From Hahella sp. HN01 (GTDB taxonomy: Bacteria; Pseudomonadota; Gammaproteobacteria; Pseudomonadales; Oleiphilaceae), in contig NZ_JAHMIN010000006.1 in assembly GCF_018986435.1 (NCBI RefSeq), positions 212,213 through 252,715 on the forward strand: 40,503 nt of DNA, read 5' to 3'. The notes beneath the pieces are model-generated. The model was not told the origin of the DNA and searched no databases. It was given only the letters and a program-made list of their open reading frames with translations. Each line of letters starts with the position of its first letter. Position 1 is the first letter of the stretch. The position numbers were made by a program, and so were the translations under genes. This document shows positions 1-7,836 of the stretch, one piece after another.

Positions 1-1206
1 GCCAAGCAAGCGGCGCCGGCGGCGCAAAAACGTCCTCGGCAGACATTGGCCTCCACCTCGGTGGACGTCAGCGAACTGGTGTTTTCTGTACTGGGCTCCG
101 TACGCGATCCCGCCATTACCCCACTGGGCTCCGCCTTTCCCAGCCCAACCTTGTTTCCCATGCAACGATTGGCGCGCTCCATGGCCAAGGCCACACGCTT
201 GATGGATTTACGCTCCGTGGTCGCAGATCTGCCCCCGGGAAACCGGGATCTGCGCCGTCAGATTGCGTTGCGATATGTCATGGAGGGCGTCTCCGCGCCG
301 ATGGAGGAGCTGGTCATCACCAGCGGGGCCATGGAGGCGCTGAATCTGTGTCTGCAGGCGGTGACGCAGCCGGGGGATCTGGTGGCCATTGAATCCCCCG
401 CGTTCTACGCCAGCCTGCAAGTGCTGGAGCGTCTGCAGCTGAAAGCGGTGGAGATTCCCGTGGACGCCGGTTCAGGCATGGACCTGGACGTATTGGAGCA
501 GGCGCTGGGCAATCACCCGATCAAAGCCTGCTGGCTGATGTCTAATTTTCAGAATCCGGTGGGCGTCACCCTGGCGGAGGAGAAGAAGCGTCGGCTGGTC
601 GCCCTGTTGCGACGGCATCAGGTTCCGCTGATCGAGGATGATGTCTACGGCGAGCTTTATTTCAGCGCCCATGCGCCCAAACCCGCCAAAGCCTTTGATG
701 AAGACGGCTGGGTGATGCACTGCGGCTCGTTCTCGAAGAGTCTTGCTCCCGGTTATCGTGTTGGTTGGACCTCCGCCGGTCGCTTCGCCCAGCAGGTGGA
801 GCGTTTGCGTCTGATGACGACGATTTCCGCATCTATTCCCGCCCAGGCGGCTATCGCGGATTACCTGCAATTCGGCGGCTACGACCGGCATTTGCGCAAG
901 CTGCGCCATAATCTGGAAGTGCAGCAGAACCAGATGCTGGCGGCGATAGATCGCTACTTCCCGTCGCAAACCCGGGTGACGCGGCCAGACGGCGGTTATT
1001 TTCTTTGGCTGGAACTGCCTGCCGCCGTGGATTCGCTGGCCTTGTTTAAGCTGGCGTTGGAGCAGGGCGTCAGCATTGCGCCGGGGCCAATATTCTCCGC
1101 TACGCGCCGCTTTCGCAATTTTATCCGGCTCAACTATGGCCACCCCTGGGGGCCGGAGTTTGAGCAGGCCATGGAGGTACTGGGTCGTCTGGTCCGTTCC
1201 TTTTAA
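1..1206 (+). CDS. PLP-dependent aminotransferase, probably C-terminal part of a MocR-type regulator (5' end outside window)
   Basis: The reading frame is open from base 1, so the gene begins upstream of the window; the TTG at 46 is only the first possible start inside it. The product is a fold-type I aminotransferase. It has the PLP-lysine motif SFSKSLAPGYRVGW (Lys codon 736-738), the NFQNPVG segment and EDDVYGEL, which in this family place the cofactor and substrate. The first ~25 codons, rich in Ala, Gln, Lys and Arg, look like the linker that joins a GntR winged helix to the aminotransferase domain in MocR/PdxR-type transcription factors. The DNA-binding half would lie to the left of the window and cannot be seen. 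A free aminotransferase of the 2-aminoadipate/LysN type is the alternative. The gene ends in a TAA, with 133 bases before ccoG. Confidence 0.8.
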   Translation, partial: AKQAAPAAQKRPRQTLASTSVDVSELVFSVLGSVRDPAITPLGSAFPSPTLFPMQRLARSMAKATRLMDLRSVVADLPPGNRDLRRQIALRYVMEGVSAPMEELVITSGAMEALNLCLQAVTQPGDLVAIESPAFYASLQVLERLQLKAVEIPVDAGSGMDLDVLEQALGNHPIKACWLMSNFQNPVGVTLAEEKKRRLVALLRRHQVPLIEDDVYGELYFSAHAPKPAKAFDEDGWVMHCGSFSKSLAPGYRVGWTSAGRFAQQVERLRLMTTISASIPAQAAIADYLQFGGYDRHLRKLRHNLEVQQNQMLAAIDRYFPSQTRVTRPDGGYFLWLELPAAVDSLALFKLALEQGVSIAPGPIFSATRRFRNFIRLNYGHPWGPEFEQAMEVLGRLVRSF

Positions 1207-1339
1207 AAAAAGTCATGTCTGTCAGCGATAAATCGCCATCTGATATGGTTTTTTAAATCTTTTCTGAAACTGTTTGTTTGCCGCGTACGCCTGAATAATC
1301 CCGCCTGACTTTTGGATGTAAAAAGGAAGGTGGCGGCGA

Positions 1340-2737
1340 ATGAGCGAACATATCCCGGTTCACAATATCGAGGCGGTGACGGTTGATCTGTATGAGTCCC
1401 GCACCAAGGTTCATACCCGCAGTTTCAGCGGTCGCTTCAGGCGTTTGCGTCTGCTGGGCGGTTTTCTGCTGTTCGCCCTGTACTTCGGGGTGGCCTGGCT
1501 GAACTGGGAAGGTCGACAGGCGGTGCTGTGGGATATCGCTTCCCGCAAGTTTCATATCTTTGGCGGCACATTCTGGCCCCAGGACTTTATTCTGCTTTCC
1601 GGTATTCTCATCATTGCCGCCTTTGGCCTGTTTTTCCTGACCGTGTTCGCCGGGCGCGCATGGTGCGGCTACGCCTGTCCGCAGAGCATGTGGACCTGGG
1701 TGTTCATGTGGGCGGAAAAGGTCACGGAAGGCGACCGCAATCAACGCATCAAGCTGGACAAAGCGCCCTTGAGCCTGGAGAAAGCGACGCGACGCGGACT
1801 CAAACACGGGCTGTGGCTGTTGGTCAGCCTGGCGACGGCGGTGACTTTTGTCGGCTATTTCACCCCCATCCGCACTCTGGTTACGGAAATGGCGACCTTG
1901 GACGTTGGCGGCTGGAGTCTGTTCTGGATCGGGTTTTTCACCGTCGCCACCTATCTGAACGCCGGCTGGCTGCGCGAGCAGGTGTGTTTTCATATGTGTC
2001 CCTATGGGCGGTTCCAGTCTTCCATGCTGGATGAAGACTCTTTGGTGGTGACCTATGACGCCGCGAGAGGCGAATCCCGTGGACCGCGCAAGAAAAACGT
2101 CCCATATCGCGCGCAAGGCCTGGGGGATTGCGTGGACTGCAGCATGTGCGTGCAGGTGTGTCCCACTGGCATTGATATTCGTGACGGGCTGCAAATGGAG
2201 TGCATCGGATGCGCCGCCTGTATTGACGCCTGTGACGCGGTTATGGCGAAGATGGGATATGACGCGGGTCTGGTGCGCTACACCGGCGAGCGCGCATTGA
2301 AAGGCGGCGAGGCGCGCATACTTCGGCCGCGACTACTGGGATACGGCGCTGTGTTGCTGCTGATGATCAGCGTGTTCGCCTGGGTTATGGCGTCCCGTCC
2401 GCTGTTATCTCTGGATGTGGCCAAAGACCGCGGACTGTTTCGGTACAACTCGGAAAACCGTATAGAAAACGGCTACATACTGGATATTCTGAATAAAGAA
2501 AATGAGCCGAAAACCTTCCTGATCAGCGCATCGGGTCTGGAAGGCCTGGAGATGGGCGGCGAACGCAGAATACAGGTTGGGCCGGAGAGCGCCGTCAGCG
2601 TTCCTGTGACCCTGTCGATGCGGCCAGGCCAGATTCTGCAGCGCTCCAGCGATGTGTTTTTTGAAGTGAAGGACGCCTACCTGCCCGAGCGGAAAGTGGT
2701 CAAGCCCAGTCGCTTCACCGGGCCCACCGCAAAATAA
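1340..2737 (+). CDS. ccoG: Cytochrome c oxidase accessory protein CcoG (FixG/RdxA family)
   Basis: A 465-aa inner-membrane ferredoxin-like protein. Family members serve assembly of the CuA-free cbb3-type cytochrome oxidase, and CcoG has been linked to copper reduction during CuB insertion. Membrane segments are visible near residues 37-56, 83-104, 157-176, 190-208 and 333-351. Two four-cysteine [4Fe-4S] clusters are seen: C264/C267/C270/C274 and C288/C291/C294/C298, each ending in the usual CP or CD turn. The additional CGYACP (109-114) and CFHMCP (216-221) motifs are typical of the family. Residues ~355-465 fit the periplasmic Ig-like FixG C-terminal domain. The ATG follows AAGGAAGG at 1323-1330. 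The ccoNOPQ and ccoHIS genes are not adjacent, so this is an isolated copy. No clear FNR-type box was found upstream by eye. Confidence 0.95.
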   Translation: MSEHIPVHNIEAVTVDLYESRTKVHTRSFSGRFRRLRLLGGFLLFALYFGVAWLNWEGRQAVLWDIASRKFHIFGGTFWPQDFILLSGILIIAAFGLFFLTVFAGRAWCGYACPQSMWTWVFMWAEKVTEGDRNQRIKLDKAPLSLEKATRRGLKHGLWLLVSLATAVTFVGYFTPIRTLVTEMATLDVGGWSLFWIGFFTVATYLNAGWLREQVCFHMCPYGRFQSSMLDEDSLVVTYDAARGESRGPRKKNVPYRAQGLGDCVDCSMCVQVCPTGIDIRDGLQMECIGCAACIDACDAVMAKMGYDAGLVRYTGERALKGGEARILRPRLLGYGAVLLLMISVFAWVMASRPLLSLDVAKDRGLFRYNSENRIENGYILDILNKENEPKTFLISASGLEGLEMGGERRIQVGPESAVSVPVTLSMRPGQILQRSSDVFFEVKDAYLPERKVVKPSRFTGPTAK

Positions 2738-2873
2738 TGACGCGACGCAATGGCGAGGTCCAAGCGCCGTTGAGGGTCTATACTGGCAAGTAAGCACGGA
2801 AGTTCACCACGGCGACTTGCGCCCCCTCGTCGCCGCTCTGGATGAAACCAGCTTGGGGTATATCGTCGTCGAC

Positions 2874-3731
2874 ATGCGGGGGATGCCTGTGCAGTATCTG
2901 ATTCTTCTTTTGCTTGCTTTGCTCTTGGGCGCGCCTTTTTCCTGGGCGAAAGATCATTTTCATCAACCTGGCGCGGATAAGCTGGTGAGGGTCGCCACCC
3001 TGACCAACAATCCGCCATTCACGTTCGACAGGCGCTACGCTGAAGCCGTCCAGCAGGAAATCATCCCGCCCGGCCTGGATTCAGAGCGCCTGCAAGGCTA
3101 TAGCTGGGATGTTCTGAGGGAGAGTTATCATGAAATGGGCTACACCATTCAGCTCTATATCTATCCCTGGATTCGCGCGTTTGATCAGGTGAAGGCCGGC
3201 AAGCTGGATATCCTGTTTCCTACGGGCTTCAATCAGGAGCGCGCCAGCTACTTCAATTACTCTAAAGAGCCCATCGATCATGTGGATTTTCTGGTTTACG
3301 TCAGTCCTGACGTCAAACTGAGCTGGAACGGACTGGCGTCTTTGGAAGGCAAAACCATTGGCGTGCTGCGTGGCTGGAATTACGGTCTGGAATGGGAACG
3401 TCAGTCCCGCATCGTCAAATATGACGTAGGGGAGATTCTGCAGGGCTTCGCCATGCTGGACAAAGGTCACCTGGATGGCCTCGCCGGGTATGAACTGAGC
3501 TTTGACTACGCCTTGCAGCAGGCGAACTGGCGCAATCACTACAAAAAGCTTCCTGTGTTCGACTCCACGGACGAATTCGCCGTCAGCGCCAAAAAAAATC
3601 CTAACGGTCAGAAACTGCTGGACATATTCGATGCAGGGAAACGACGTATCGTAGAGAAGGGGATCTTCTACAAAATCAACGCGAAGTGGCAGGGCGCCGG
3701 GGTGCAGGAGACCAACGCGGAGCGCGAGTAA
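2874..3731 (+). CDS. Periplasmic solute-binding protein, SBP_bac_3 type (orphan)
   Basis: About 285 aa. It starts with a signal peptide having a long Leu-rich core (MPVQYLILLLLALLLGAPFS) followed by WA/K, a plausible signal-peptidase I site. The mature part has the pattern of family 3 binding proteins: VRVATLTNNPPFTF near the N terminus, YPWIRAFDQVKAGKLDILFPTGF, and a second lobe starting GKTIGVLRGWNYG. No ABC permease or ATPase gene is near, so it may be a stand-alone periplasmic sensor or a remnant of a transporter; the ligand cannot be read from the sequence. Start choice: the frame is open from a TTG at 2817, but the signal peptide begins properly only at ATG 2874 or 2883. Neither has a strong ribosome-binding site (GCGGGGG precedes 2883). 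Confidence 0.8.
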   Translation: MRGMPVQYLILLLLALLLGAPFSWAKDHFHQPGADKLVRVATLTNNPPFTFDRRYAEAVQQEIIPPGLDSERLQGYSWDVLRESYHEMGYTIQLYIYPWIRAFDQVKAGKLDILFPTGFNQERASYFNYSKEPIDHVDFLVYVSPDVKLSWNGLASLEGKTIGVLRGWNYGLEWERQSRIVKYDVGEILQGFAMLDKGHLDGLAGYELSFDYALQQANWRNHYKKLPVFDSTDEFAVSAKKNPNGQKLLDIFDAGKRRIVEKGIFYKINAKWQGAGVQETNAERE

Positions 3732-3818
3732 GGCTTTGAATCACCGCAAGGAATTGCTACGCTGCGGCGGACCCTGGGAATTTAAACCCCTTCCGCGAGT
3801 GGCGAAAAAGGACTGCGC

Positions 3819-4211
3819 ATGTATCGATACGAACTCTCTCCCCGTTATGCTGAAACCGACGCCATGGGGCATATCAACAACACCGTGGCGCCAGTATGGC
3901 TGGAAAAAGCGCGAGACCCCATTTTTGAGTTGTTTATGCCGGGGCGTGACTTATCCAAAGCCAATTTGATCACTGTGAAATACACGATCGAGTTTCATGA
4001 CGAAATTCGCTACGAACATGATGTCGCTATCTTTACCGCCATCGCGGAGATTGGAAACGCCTCGTTTACGGTTACCCAGCGCATTATGCAAAACGACAGT
4101 CTGCGCGCCACGGGGCGAACCACACTGGTCCACTTCGACTACCGCAACAAGAAAGCGGCGCCGATTCCTGAAGACATTCGGGCCAGGCTGCAAGAGATGG
4201 CCGAGGCATAG
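3819..4211 (+). CDS. Hotdog-fold acyl-CoA thioesterase (4HBT/YbgC-like)
   Basis: 130 aa, the normal length for a single hotdog domain. The N-terminal motif RYAETDAMGHINN matches the active-site loop of the 4-hydroxybenzoyl-CoA thioesterase family; D14 is the expected catalytic acid and the GHINN segment begins the central helix. The strand pattern YTIEFHDEIRYEHDVAIFTAI and a C-terminal LVHFDYRNKKAAPIPE also fit the family. It probably hydrolyses an acyl-CoA in the cytosol; the substrate is unknown. AAAAGGA lies 7 bases before the ATG. It lies 87 bases downstream of the solute-binding protein gene on the same strand, with no terminator seen between, so co-transcription is possible. Confidence 0.88.
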   Translation: MYRYELSPRYAETDAMGHINNTVAPVWLEKARDPIFELFMPGRDLSKANLITVKYTIEFHDEIRYEHDVAIFTAIAEIGNASFTVTQRIMQNDSLRATGRTTLVHFDYRNKKAAPIPEDIRARLQEMAEA

Positions 4212-4254
4212 ACGTCTGCAGTGCGGGCGTTCCTCTCCGACATAGTTGATCGCG

Positions 4255-5565
4255 CTATTGGCACAGAGACTTTTCTTTCGTGAATAAAGACTCAAGCCCT
4301 TGCATATAATCCTCTGATTTCTTCTCTGCTATGTTAGCGCAATTGTCGACGCTGAAGGCGCTGTTGAATGAGCGGTTTTCTGCGTTCCCCATAATAATGG
4401 GCGCGACCGCCGCCAGCTTTTCGCGTTCGACGCCGCAGTCGCCGTGAAGGGCGTTAAAGCAGGCCCGCGGGTCCATGTTATCCAGTTGCTTGAAAGGGAA
4501 TGCATGCTTATGGGTAAATAAAGTCAAAATGCATCGTTTGACTTCTTCCCGGGTTGACCTGTTCAGGGAATCGATCCATCCGTTAAATGCAATGGATCTT
4601 ATCCGCTTGGCGGCGTCTGCTTTGAAAAGGCTATAAAGGGTGATGAGGGAAACCTGACGAATCGTATTGCTATATAAATGCCTGCTTTCTGCAGCAGATA
4701 GATGCGTCTCTTCCAGAGTATCGTTAGCTGATGAATAAGCCACGCTTTTGACACTGGGTAATGATTCTATGTCTGGCAGAGAGTAATCAATGACGAGCGT
4801 CATGGATTCCGGGTTATAGCGCAGCTCCCAGCATTGTGGGAAGTATTCGGGATAATGTATGGAGCCTAAAACAACATCGCAATAATCAACGATTGCATGA
4901 GGGGCTCCTTCAAAGTAAGCCTCTTTGGTGCGGGATATATTGATGCCTATCTCCCGTTGAATTTTCTCATGCTTTAGCTTTCTCCAGCACCAGGCTTCTC
5001 TTTTAAGCGCAAATGAACTCAAGGAGGCTCTGTTGCTGCTTGTTGCGACTTTCTTTTGTCGCGCCCAGCACTCCTTGTCTGCCAGATATCTTTTCTCGGC
5101 CTCTTGCTCTTTTTTATATTTCCGATTGGGAAACAGCACATGCCAGAAGCTATGTGGAATCTGATAAATAGCGTCAGTTCTGGCCGGCTCTGGAGGAATA
5201 TCCTGCAATTCAGGGAGGTCGGGCTCGGCGATAGCAAAAGCCTCTTTGTCCAGAAGCCGGCCCCATGTGGACGTGTAGTTATCTGAGAGTTTCGTGTGTA
5301 AGAGATTTACCAGGTTGGCTATCTCTTTTTTCGTATCAATACTTATGCTATTGGCGAGCGCTATTTTTTCTTGCTGTGCGCGAGCTACCTTCATTTGTTT
5401 CTTCTTATCAGCAAGAGCGGCTTTCTTTCTCCACATCTCGTTCCATATCTGCTGCTGTATCGTTATTTTTTTATTAACCAGATATTTATCATGCCCCCTG
5501 ATTATTCTGAACTTATCTAACTTTTGGTGTCTGACTTCAACCTCCCAAACATCCATAGTGTCCAT
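4255..5565 (-). CDS. Mrr-type restriction-associated protein lacking the nuclease domain
   Basis: 436 aa, no signal peptide. The N terminus (WEVEVRHQKLDKFRIIRGHD) and the following Lys-rich coiled coil (about residues 30-75) resemble the central part of long Mrr-family restriction endonucleases. Residues ~218-395 carry the segment that in those proteins precedes the catalytic domain: IVDYCDVVLGSIHYPEYFP, LVIDYSLPDIESLPSVK, SLITLYSLFKADAAKRI, IAFNGWIDSLN and NMDPRACFNALHG. This comparison is from memory of the family, not a search. In full-length relatives the chain continues into a PD-(D/E)XK nuclease after a segment like the NIAEKKSEDYMQGLESLF seen here. This protein ends 9 residues later, and only 43 bases separate it from the next gene, so no nuclease domain is present. 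GGAGAG precedes the ATG. Base composition is more AT-rich than the flanks, which suggests transfer. Confidence 0.7.
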   Translation of the reverse strand: MDTMDVWEVEVRHQKLDKFRIIRGHDKYLVNKKITIQQQIWNEMWRKKAALADKKKQMKVARAQQEKIALANSISIDTKKEIANLVNLLHTKLSDNYTSTWGRLLDKEAFAIAEPDLPELQDIPPEPARTDAIYQIPHSFWHVLFPNRKYKKEQEAEKRYLADKECWARQKKVATSSNRASLSSFALKREAWCWRKLKHEKIQREIGINISRTKEAYFEGAPHAIVDYCDVVLGSIHYPEYFPQCWELRYNPESMTLVIDYSLPDIESLPSVKSVAYSSANDTLEETHLSAAESRHLYSNTIRQVSLITLYSLFKADAAKRIRSIAFNGWIDSLNRSTREEVKRCILTLFTHKHAFPFKQLDNMDPRACFNALHGDCGVEREKLAAVAPIIMGNAENRSFNSAFSVDNCANIAEKKSEDYMQGLESLFTKEKSLCQ

Positions 5566-5809
5566 GCGCTAGCTCTCCATCAAGTTGTCCTTTCGTAATA
5601 AAGATGAATTTCATTGGCGCATAATTTTGTCGATCTTATTATGGTTTTTTATTTGCTTCTTTAGAGATGCAATTATTTAAGCAATGGAGGAATCTTACTT
5701 TGGGGGCTGGCGATGCTGTTCATACTTTAGTACCACAGACATTAAAAATATAAGGGGACTTCTGAAAAACGTTGGCGAGGCCGTCAGTGCAAGGGAAAAG
5801 TCGTATGAG
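5566..5809. other. AT-rich intergenic stretch, no gene seen
   Basis: The 244 bases between two minus-strand genes hold no convincing reading frame. The left part should contain the promoter of the Mrr-type gene, and the right part the 3' end of the solute-binding protein transcript. I found no clear hairpin followed by a T-run. Confidence 0.4.
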
Positions 5810-6565
5810 TTATAGTTCCTGCTTGTCTTCGCCGTGCTTTTTCAGTATTCGCGCTTCGGTTCCGTCTTTGCGGATGATATCCAGGCCCAGGTTGAAGTCG
5901 TGAATGATTTTCTGGTAGTCGGGATTCACTTTTGACACGCAATTATGGAAGTAATTAGTGTGCAGGGGAGGGGGCACAAACGCCAGTTTGTGGGCTTCGG
6001 AGGCGAATACGGTATTCACCAGTTGTACGATCCGTTGTTTCTTCTCCACCACCAGGTCAAGCCGTCCCGCCAGCAGCTTACGAATGTTGGTTTCCGCGTC
6101 GAACGCGTATTCCATGTTCAGATACTCCGCTTCCGCCTTGTCGAACTCGGGGCTGACTTTGGAGTTGCTGATGTGCCCGATGCGGTAGGGTTTGAGGTCT
6201 TCAATATTGTGATAAGCGATAGCGCTGTCTTTGCGCTTCAACAGGACGACTTGCGCGACGCCGATGGGTTTGGAGTACGCCAGTTTTTCCGCCCGTTCCT
6301 TGGTGTAGTAGGCGGCCAGCAGCACATCGTACTCCCCGGCGATGCTTTTGGTGAGCGCCCTGGACCAGGGAACAAAGCGAAAATCCGTGGCGTAACCGAC
6401 GCGGCTGAACGCAGCTTCGGTAATCTCAACCAGATAGCCGCCTTTCTTTTCTTCATCGCCGGCGACTACGAGCGCTCTTTTTTCCGCAAAGACCGACCCG
6501 GAAAGGAAGAATACGCCAATGATCAGGGCGATAAGTCCTTCGGTTTTCCAGGTTCTGTGATTCAT
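5810..6565 (-). CDS. Periplasmic solute-binding protein, SBP_bac_3 type (orphan)
   Basis: 251 aa. A signal peptide covers residues 1-27 (hydrophobic LIALIIGVFFLSGSVFA, then EKR). The mature chain shows the family 3 pattern: GGYLVEITEAAFSRVGYATDFRFVPWSRALTKSIAGEYDVLLAAYYTKERAEKL in the first lobe, PYRIGHISNSKVSPEF opening the second, and LLAGRLDLVVEKK further on. This arrangement is frequent in marine gammaproteobacteria as single proteins without transporter partners, and no permease or ATPase gene is near. The ligand is unknown. It is a different subgroup from the product of 2874-3731, with little sequence in common. AAAGGGT lies 9 bases before the ATG. Confidence 0.85.
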   Translation of the reverse strand: MNHRTWKTEGLIALIIGVFFLSGSVFAEKRALVVAGDEEKKGGYLVEITEAAFSRVGYATDFRFVPWSRALTKSIAGEYDVLLAAYYTKERAEKLAYSKPIGVAQVVLLKRKDSAIAYHNIEDLKPYRIGHISNSKVSPEFDKAEAEYLNMEYAFDAETNIRKLLAGRLDLVVEKKQRIVQLVNTVFASEAHKLAFVPPPLHTNYFHNCVSKVNPDYQKIIHDFNLGLDIIRKDGTEARILKKHGEDKQEL

Positions 6566-6740
6566 AAAGGTTTACCCTTTGCAGTTAAAGCGTAGTGTGG
6601 CGTGAGCGTCGCTGAGGAATATTTTCGGGTTGCAGAAAAAGTATAGCTTACCGGGTATAGGACGTTATTATTTATGAACTTTTCGGGTTCCGTAAAGTAG
6701 GGAGCCTTTTGCTGTATAGCGTTGTTGAATCAGGAGAGAA

Positions 6741-7112
6741 ATGATGGAAATAGTGTCCGCCTGGCTGCTTTATCACCGGGCTTCCATGGAGCCGATGACG
6801 CCAGCTAATTTCGATGGTTCAGACTACATGGTCGGTGTCGCCGTTGTTCCCGCTACCTCCATGAAAGAGGCTCTGGAACTGTTTGATCAGTATCTGGCTG
6901 ACAACAGGATGAAACTGATGGACCTTTGGAAGTGCGAACAGTATCGCGGTCCTATCGGGATAGGCGGACCTATTCATGTGCCGTCGTTGACGGAGCCTGA
7001 GCTGGGCGTTGCAGCGTCTCAGGCGTTGGAAAATGAACGCATCTATTGTGTTGGCGGCATTTCCTCTGAAGCGTTGGCGTATGAAGAACAGCTTGGCCAT
7101 GATGAAGATTAG
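6741..7112 (+). CDS. Hypothetical protein
   Basis: 123 aa, no signal peptide or membrane segment. I do not recognise the family. It starts MMEIVSAWLLYHR, has a Met-rich middle (KEALELFDQYLADNRMKLMDLWKCEQYRG) and ends in an acidic tail (GHDED). The AGGAGAG 5-8 bases before the ATG is one of the better ribosome-binding sites in this stretch, which supports it as a real gene. Its 3' end overlaps the likely start of the next gene by 14 bases, so the two are probably translated from one message. Confidence 0.7.
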   Translation: MMEIVSAWLLYHRASMEPMTPANFDGSDYMVGVAVVPATSMKEALELFDQYLADNRMKLMDLWKCEQYRGPIGIGGPIHVPSLTEPELGVAASQALENERIYCVGGISSEALAYEEQLGHDED

Positions 7113-7755
7113 AGGCGCGCTGACCCTCGCTGAAGGGCGCTATGACTGCAAAACCGATGTATCTCGCGCGCTGGATAACGAGGAGCAGGAAAAACAGGTT
7201 GTGATAAGAACTTGCCTGCACTCTTATGAAGAATGGCGGGCGACCTGCCATGTTTACGGCTTTCCATTTCCGTTTCTCGCCTGGATACGCGGTGAAACCG
7301 TTGAGGCCGCTATCGTGGACAGTCGCGAAGTCTGGGTTTTCAGTGTGAACGCAACGCGAACGCAAGACATCGTTCGGGCCATTCGCGTGGGCATGTTCTT
7401 TTTCGACGTGACGGCGGATGTTCTGCTGCATGACGTCTACACCAAGAATCTGGATATGGGAGATGAGCCGTGTGCGTCCCTGGTCAACGCCAATAAAAGG
7501 TTATACGAAAACACATGCGTTGCTCTCAGAGAAGCCGCTCACGCTTTGGCATACGAGGGTGATGTTAATTTCTGGACATACAGTCACCACAACAATCCGA
7601 GAGTGCCGCAGAAAGCCTTGCATGAGGCTTTTTCCAATGCGGGAGCAAGGTCTGTCATAACTGATAGCATCAAGACCCACTGGACACGGGTCGGCAATAA
7701 TCAGGGCGATCCCGGGTTAATCTGTAAATCGGACTTACATCGGGCGATTTTATAA
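7099..7755 (+). CDS. Hypothetical protein, coupled to the upstream gene
   Basis: About 218 aa from ATG 7099 (ATG 7102 is equally possible); the frame is open further upstream, but those codons overlap the previous gene and show no ribosome-binding site. No family recognised and no signal peptide. The middle is rich in aromatic residues (CHVYGFPFPFLAWIRGE, VWVFSVNATRTQDIVRAIRVGMFFFDV), consistent with a compact soluble alpha/beta domain. The C-terminal part has VNFWTYSHHNNPRVPQ. The start overlaps the stop of the 123-aa gene, which suggests translational coupling and a shared role. An 81-base gap separates it from the DUF695-RraB fusion on the same strand. Confidence 0.65.
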   Translation: MMKIRGALTLAEGRYDCKTDVSRALDNEEQEKQVVIRTCLHSYEEWRATCHVYGFPFPFLAWIRGETVEAAIVDSREVWVFSVNATRTQDIVRAIRVGMFFFDVTADVLLHDVYTKNLDMGDEPCASLVNANKRLYENTCVALREAAHALAYEGDVNFWTYSHHNNPRVPQKALHEAFSNAGARSVITDSIKTHWTRVGNNQGDPGLICKSDLHRAIL

Positions 7756-7836
7756 AAGCGCCAGTGACATTCGCACTCATAGACGGCGAAACAGCCAGTC
7801 AGGCCGCAGCGAAATTTCAAAAAGAAGAGAGCGACA

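Noticed and set aside
3736-3969. 77-aa frame upstream of and overlapping the thioesterase gene
   Set aside because: Out of frame with a clear 4HBT protein, no ribosome-binding site and no recognisable product.
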